Positions 7,239-9,619 of a stretch of DNA of 9,619 nucleotides are shown one piece after another. The notes under the pieces were generated by a model. The model ran no database searches. It worked only from the letters and a program-made list of their open reading frames with translations, and was not told the DNA's origin. Location: assembly GCA_009926815.1 (NCBI GenBank), contig RFOC01000065.1, positions 1-9,619 on the forward strand. Reading direction: 5' to 3'. Positions within the stretch are counted from its first letter, which is position 1; each line of letters starts with the position of its first letter. The stretch is from Planctomycetota bacterium. GTDB taxonomy: Bacteria; Planctomycetota; Phycisphaerae; Phycisphaerales; SM1A02. The position numbers and the translations under genes were made by a program.

Positions 7239-7342
7239 AGCGTCCGATACCGACGATTTCATCCCGCGGTCATGCAAGCATGGCCCACCATCCCCGTTCG
7301 GAAGTCCTCCAGGAAGGTTCGATCCATGCCGTCCATGCATGA
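7235..7342 (+). CDS. Possible 35-codon small ORF between sigma factor and regulator
   Basis: A GTG at 7235 overlaps the sigma stop as GTGA and is preceded by GGGGAGGAG (7221-7229), among the strongest Shine-Dalgarno-like sequences in the window. The frame runs 35 codons to TGA 7340-7342 and overlaps the start of the next gene by 17 bases. The peptide begins VKRPIPTISS and is His-rich near its end. It matches no family I know. The ribosome-like site also encodes Gly-Glu-Glu of the sigma factor, so it may be coincidental. It could act as a coupling or leader peptide, or be nothing. Confidence 0.2.
   Translation: MKRPIPTISSRGHASMAHHPRSEVLQEGSIHAVHA
7311..7317 (+). promoter_or_regulatory. Shine-Dalgarno site deciding the start of the next gene
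   Basis: AGGAAGG ends 8 bases before ATG 7326. An in-frame ATG at 7272 has no such site and would add 18 poorly structured residues, so 7326 is preferred. Confidence 0.65.
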
Positions 7343-7727
7343 ACCCGATTCCTCGCCCCGGCTCGACCGGCTGCTGCGGGCATCCGCCCGAAGGCAGCCT
7401 GCGGGCCTGAGCGATCGCCTCTTCGAGGCCAGCGTCACCAGCCTGCCCGCGCGGGCGGCCTCGCCCTGGGTGCTCCATCGCACGAGCTTCCGATGGCTCG
7501 CCGCCGCTGCGGCGCTGCTGCTGGCCGCCGGCGTCTCGCTTCGCCTGATGCAGGCCCGCGACCTGGATGCCACGCCCGACCTCACGCTCACCATGGTGAT
7601 CGAGGGGGCCGATGACGCCTCCCTTGGCGAGGACATCGTGCAGATCGGTGGCCTGCGGGACACGGGTCTGTCGGATCTGGACGACGAGATGAGCCGCCTG
7701 CTGGCGGACGCGAGGGTGGGCGGATGA
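7326..7727 (+). CDS. Small single-pass membrane protein, putative anti-sigma factor
   Basis: The 133-residue product has a cytoplasmic-looking N-terminal segment with RLDRLLRASARRQPAGLSDRLFEAS (about 12-36, helical), one hydrophobic helix (about 57-75, LAAAAALLLAAGV), and an acidic C-terminal part (about 80-133). A position directly after an ECF sigma gene and this topology suggest a membrane anti-sigma factor that holds the sigma factor until a signal arrives. There is no Cys, so it lacks the HxxxCxxC zinc motif of ZAS anti-sigmas, and I recognise no known anti-sigma domain. The role is therefore inferred from context. The stop overlaps the next start as ATGA (7724-7727), so the two are translationally coupled. 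Confidence 0.75.
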   Translation: MPSMHEPDSSPRLDRLLRASARRQPAGLSDRLFEASVTSLPARAASPWVLHRTSFRWLAAAAALLLAAGVSLRLMQARDLDATPDLTLTMVIEGADDASLGEDIVQIGGLRDTGLSDLDDEMSRLLADARVGG

Positions 7728-8515
7728 GCGCTCGCCCAGCCGCATCGCTGTGGGCAGCCGCCATCTTCGCGGTCGGCAGCATGGGCCTGATGACCGTGGC
7801 GCAGGGGCTTCGCGAGCCGCCACCGCTTCCCGACGCTCGGCCCAGGACCACGCTGCGCGGCGATGAAGGCCAGGAGGGTGGCCGCCGTTGGGGTGGGCCG
7901 GGTCGACGCGAGCTCTCCGACGACGACGTGCAGCGCATCATCGCCACGGCCCGGGACATCGATCCGTCCTGGGGCGATGCCCTGGAGCAGCTTCGCGCAC
8001 AGGATCCCGGTGAACTCAGCCGCCGCATCGGCATGCAGGCTCGTCGACTGATCGGCCTGGCCTGGCTTCGTGATCGCCAGCCGGAGCTCTACAAGGCCCG
8101 CGTGGAGGACTTCCGTTCGCAGCGCGAGACCAAGCGGGCCGTGGAAGCCATCCGTGCGGCGAAGGATGCGGGTGACGCCGCGGCCGAGGGCGCCGCGATC
8201 CTTCAGGCTCGTGAGGCCATCGCGCGACAGGTGGAACTGGACATCAAGGCCAGGGCCTTCGAGCTGGTGGCCATGGACAAGGCGCTCAAGGACGCCAAGC
8301 AGCGCCTGCAGGCGGACATCGAGGGTCGCGATCAGCGCGTCCAGGCCATGCTGGAGGCCGCGCAGCGGGGTGAGATGCCCTCGTTCGGCAGGGACCGGGT
8401 CCTGGGTGGCCCGCCGCCCGGAAACGAGTGGGGCGAAGGCGGTGGCCCGGATGGACCGCGTCCGCCTCGCTCCAGGGGTCCCGGAGGCGGCTCGGCGGGC
8501 AAGCCGAAGTCGTAA
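7724..8515 (+). CDS. Exported or membrane-anchored helical protein of the sigma cassette
   Basis: The 263-residue product begins with a short basic region and a hydrophobic helix (about 7-27), ending near TVAQG, which reads as a signal peptide or anchor. A Pro/Arg/Gly-rich linker (31-62) follows, then a long, charged, almost purely helical region (about 63-213) rich in Ala, Arg, Glu and Asp, likely coiled coil, and a Gly/Pro-rich tail (about 214-263). I know of no enzyme motif in it. The architecture recalls helical periplasmic stress sensors of the CpxP/ZraP type, and from memory helical proteins of this style often follow ECF sigma and anti-sigma genes in planctomycetes; neither link was tested. 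It overlaps the upstream gene by ATGA. Its TAA stop is part of a possible -10 box for the next gene. Confidence 0.8.
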   Translation: MSARPAASLWAAAIFAVGSMGLMTVAQGLREPPPLPDARPRTTLRGDEGQEGGRRWGGPGRRELSDDDVQRIIATARDIDPSWGDALEQLRAQDPGELSRRIGMQARRLIGLAWLRDRQPELYKARVEDFRSQRETKRAVEAIRAAKDAGDAAAEGAAILQAREAIARQVELDIKARAFELVAMDKALKDAKQRLQADIEGRDQRVQAMLEAAQRGEMPSFGRDRVLGGPPPGNEWGEGGGPDGPRPPRSRGPGGGSAGKPKS

Positions 8516-8518
8516 AGT
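8513..8518 (+). promoter_or_regulatory. Possible -10 element overlapping a stop codon
   Basis: TAAAGT consists of the TAA stop of the upstream gene plus AGT, and lies 6 bases before the GTG start of the permease, which has no Shine-Dalgarno. It could drive a leaderless permease transcript. No -35 box is evident. Confidence 0.3.
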
Positions 8519-8524
8519 GCGGGC

Positions 8525-9520
8525 GTGCAGCCCGTGATGCAATCCAACCCTCGATCCCGCGCGCGATCCGGTCCGGGCCTTGGAGCCTGGATGCTCATGG
8601 TGCTGATCGTGTCCGTGGCCGCCGCAAGTCCCTGGGCGTTCACGCGCATCACCGTGCCGGGTGGCGCGGCCCAGCCTCGATGGATGGCCCAGAGCCTGCC
8701 GTTGAGCCTGCTTCCACCGCGATGGCAGTGGGACGCGGAGACGGCTCGCCGCGTGGACATGGTGCGGGCGTCCGGGGGCCACGTGCCAGGCGCGCTGCTG
8801 GGCACGGATCGGGTGGGTCGGGACATGCTGGCGAGGCTGATCGCGGGAAGCGCCATCTCGCTCGTCCTGGGCATCGCCTCCGCGCTGGTGGCCACCGCGG
8901 TGGGCGTGCTCTGGGGCACCTCGGCGGCGTGGTGGGGCGGAAGGGCCGATGGCGTGCTCATGCGCACCGTCGATGTGCTCTATGCGCTGCCGAGCATCCT
9001 GCTCGCGACGCTCCTGGGCGTGGCGGTGGATGGTCTGGTGGAACGGTGGTTGGGGGACGTCTCGCCCGGCGTTCGGCAGGGGATCAACCTGCTCACCATG
9101 CTGGTGGCGATCGCGGGCGTGGGCTGGCTCACCATGAGCCGCGTGGTTCGAGGCCAGGTGCTCTCGCTTCGTGAGCGGTCCTTCGTGGAGGCGGCCCGCG
9201 CGGCGGGTGCGGGAGGCGGCCGCATCTTCCTGCGACACCTGCTGCCCAACCTGGCGGGACCGGTGGCGGCCTATGCGGCGCTGACCGTGCCTGCGGCGAT
9301 CCTGAGCGAGAGTTTCCTCAGTTTCCTCGGCATCGGCATCCGCGACCCGCTGCCGAGCCTGGGCAATCTGGCGGCGGCGGGCCTGCCGGAACTGAACCTG
9401 GTGAAGGGTCGCTGGTGGCTGCTGGTGCCGCCATGCGCGGTGGTGGCCCTGGCGCTGCTGTCGCTGAACTTCGCCGCGGACCGGCTGCGCGACCGGCTGG
9501 ACCCGGCCTCGGCGGGATGA
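8525..9520 (+). CDS. OppC/DppC-type ABC transporter permease
   Basis: This inner-membrane subunit would form half of the channel of a peptide/nickel-class ABC importer. Of 331 residues, 21-38 form the first membrane helix and 40-90 a long extracytoplasmic loop. LLGTDRVGRDMLARLIAG (91-108) is the OppC-type signature before the core transmembrane domain. DVLYALPSILLATLL (150-164) and the ATPase-contacting EAA loop, EAARAAGAGGGRIFLRHLLP (222-241), follow, then SESFLSFLGIGI and PSLGNLA (about 261-282) and a last helix near 300-316. GTG 8525 is chosen for its distance from the -10-like TAAAGT; GTG 8534 and ATG 8537 are in-frame alternatives. The usual OppB partner is not upstream, and the next start does not look like OppB. 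Substrate is unknown. Confidence 0.93.
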   Translation: MQPVMQSNPRSRARSGPGLGAWMLMVLIVSVAAASPWAFTRITVPGGAAQPRWMAQSLPLSLLPPRWQWDAETARRVDMVRASGGHVPGALLGTDRVGRDMLARLIAGSAISLVLGIASALVATAVGVLWGTSAAWWGGRADGVLMRTVDVLYALPSILLATLLGVAVDGLVERWLGDVSPGVRQGINLLTMLVAIAGVGWLTMSRVVRGQVLSLRERSFVEAARAAGAGGGRIFLRHLLPNLAGPVAAYAALTVPAAILSESFLSFLGIGIRDPLPSLGNLAAAGLPELNLVKGRWWLLVPPCAVVALALLSLNFAADRLRDRLDPASAG

Positions 9521-9534
9521 CCGCCGGCCTCGGC
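9503..9534 (+). repeat. Direct repeat of 11 bases around the permease stop
   Basis: CCGGCCTCGGC occurs at 9503-9513 and again at 9524-9534, 21 bases apart, about two DNA turns, just before the next gene's possible -10 box. It may be a tandem binding site, but in GC-rich sequence chance is a fair explanation. Confidence 0.25.
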
Positions 9535-9541
9535 CCTTCGC

Positions 9542-9547
9542 TAACCT
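9542..9547 (+). promoter_or_regulatory. Possible -10 element for the last gene
   Basis: TAACCT lies 9 bases before ATG 9557, in a 36-base gap without a Shine-Dalgarno sequence. It repeats the spacing seen before four other starts in the window. Confidence 0.3.
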
Positions 9548-9556
9548 GCCCGTCCC

Positions 9557-9619
9557 ATGCGAAACGGATTCGGCTTCAAGGACCTGGTCATGCTCGTGCT
9601 GCTGCTGGCGGTGGCCGTG
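9557..9619 (+). CDS. N-terminus of a membrane-anchored or exported protein (runs off the right edge)
   Basis: Twenty-one codons are visible. The peptide starts MRNGFGFKDL and continues into a hydrophobic stretch of Val, Leu and Ala, which reads as a signal anchor or signal peptide. The family cannot be identified from this much. Being 36 bases after an ABC permease it could be a solute-binding protein of the same transporter, but it does not resemble the start of an OppB permease. The start is supported by the -10-like TAACCT 9 bases upstream. Confidence 0.6.
   Translation, partial: MRNGFGFKDLVMLVLLLAVAV

Noticed and set aside
7259..9238. Longest open frame of the window, 659 codons on the - strand
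   Set aside because: It crosses three + strand genes that have overlapping starts, membrane helices and family motifs; the antisense product is Arg/His-rich low-complexity sequence with no family match.
9503..9540. Intrinsic terminator after the permease
   Set aside because: Only 3-4 base stems with tiny loops can be drawn and there is no T-run after them.

Overview
The window reads as a GC-rich bacterial chromosome segment, densely coding, with most genes on the + strand. Three things together suggest a Gram-negative planctomycete-type bacterium, perhaps class Phycisphaerae: a serine/threonine kinase with a helical N-terminal extension, lipid A/heptose genes, and an ECF sigma cassette followed by a helical exported protein. 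This is inferred from gene content and protein style, not from a marker gene.

Layout. At the left edge, on the - strand, is the N-terminal part of a serine/threonine kinase. It diverges from a + strand run of four genes with overlapping ends (601-4754): a GT9 heptosyltransferase, maf, lpxK and hldE. The heptosyltransferase reading frame is broken near its N-terminus. Three of the four serve the lipopolysaccharide outer membrane: lpxK makes lipid IVA, hldE makes the activated heptose precursor, and the glycosyltransferase would add heptose to the core. Maf is a nucleotide pyrophosphatase embedded in the run.

A 97-base gap carries the clearest promoter of the window and an inverted repeat. It drives an HU-type DNA-binding protein, followed 12 bases later by the replicative helicase dnaB. 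Next comes a three-gene cassette (6678-8515): an ECF sigma factor, a small single-pass membrane protein that is probably its regulator, and an exported helical protein. The window ends with an OppC/DppC-type ABC permease and the first 21 codons of another membrane-anchored protein.

No insertion sequence, CRISPR array, tRNA, rRNA, prophage gene or obvious defence system was seen, and no convincing intrinsic terminator. No gene-free stretch exceeds 300 bases; the longest are about 97 bases (4755-4851) and 87 bases (7239-7325). The main oddities are the broken heptosyltransferase, a very compact divergent promoter, a recurring TANNNT element 6-9 bases before start codons that lack a Shine-Dalgarno sequence, a strong preference for CTT as the Leu codon before Arg CGN, and a possible 35-codon ORF between the sigma factor and its putative regulator. 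Nothing here amounts to a demonstrably new system.
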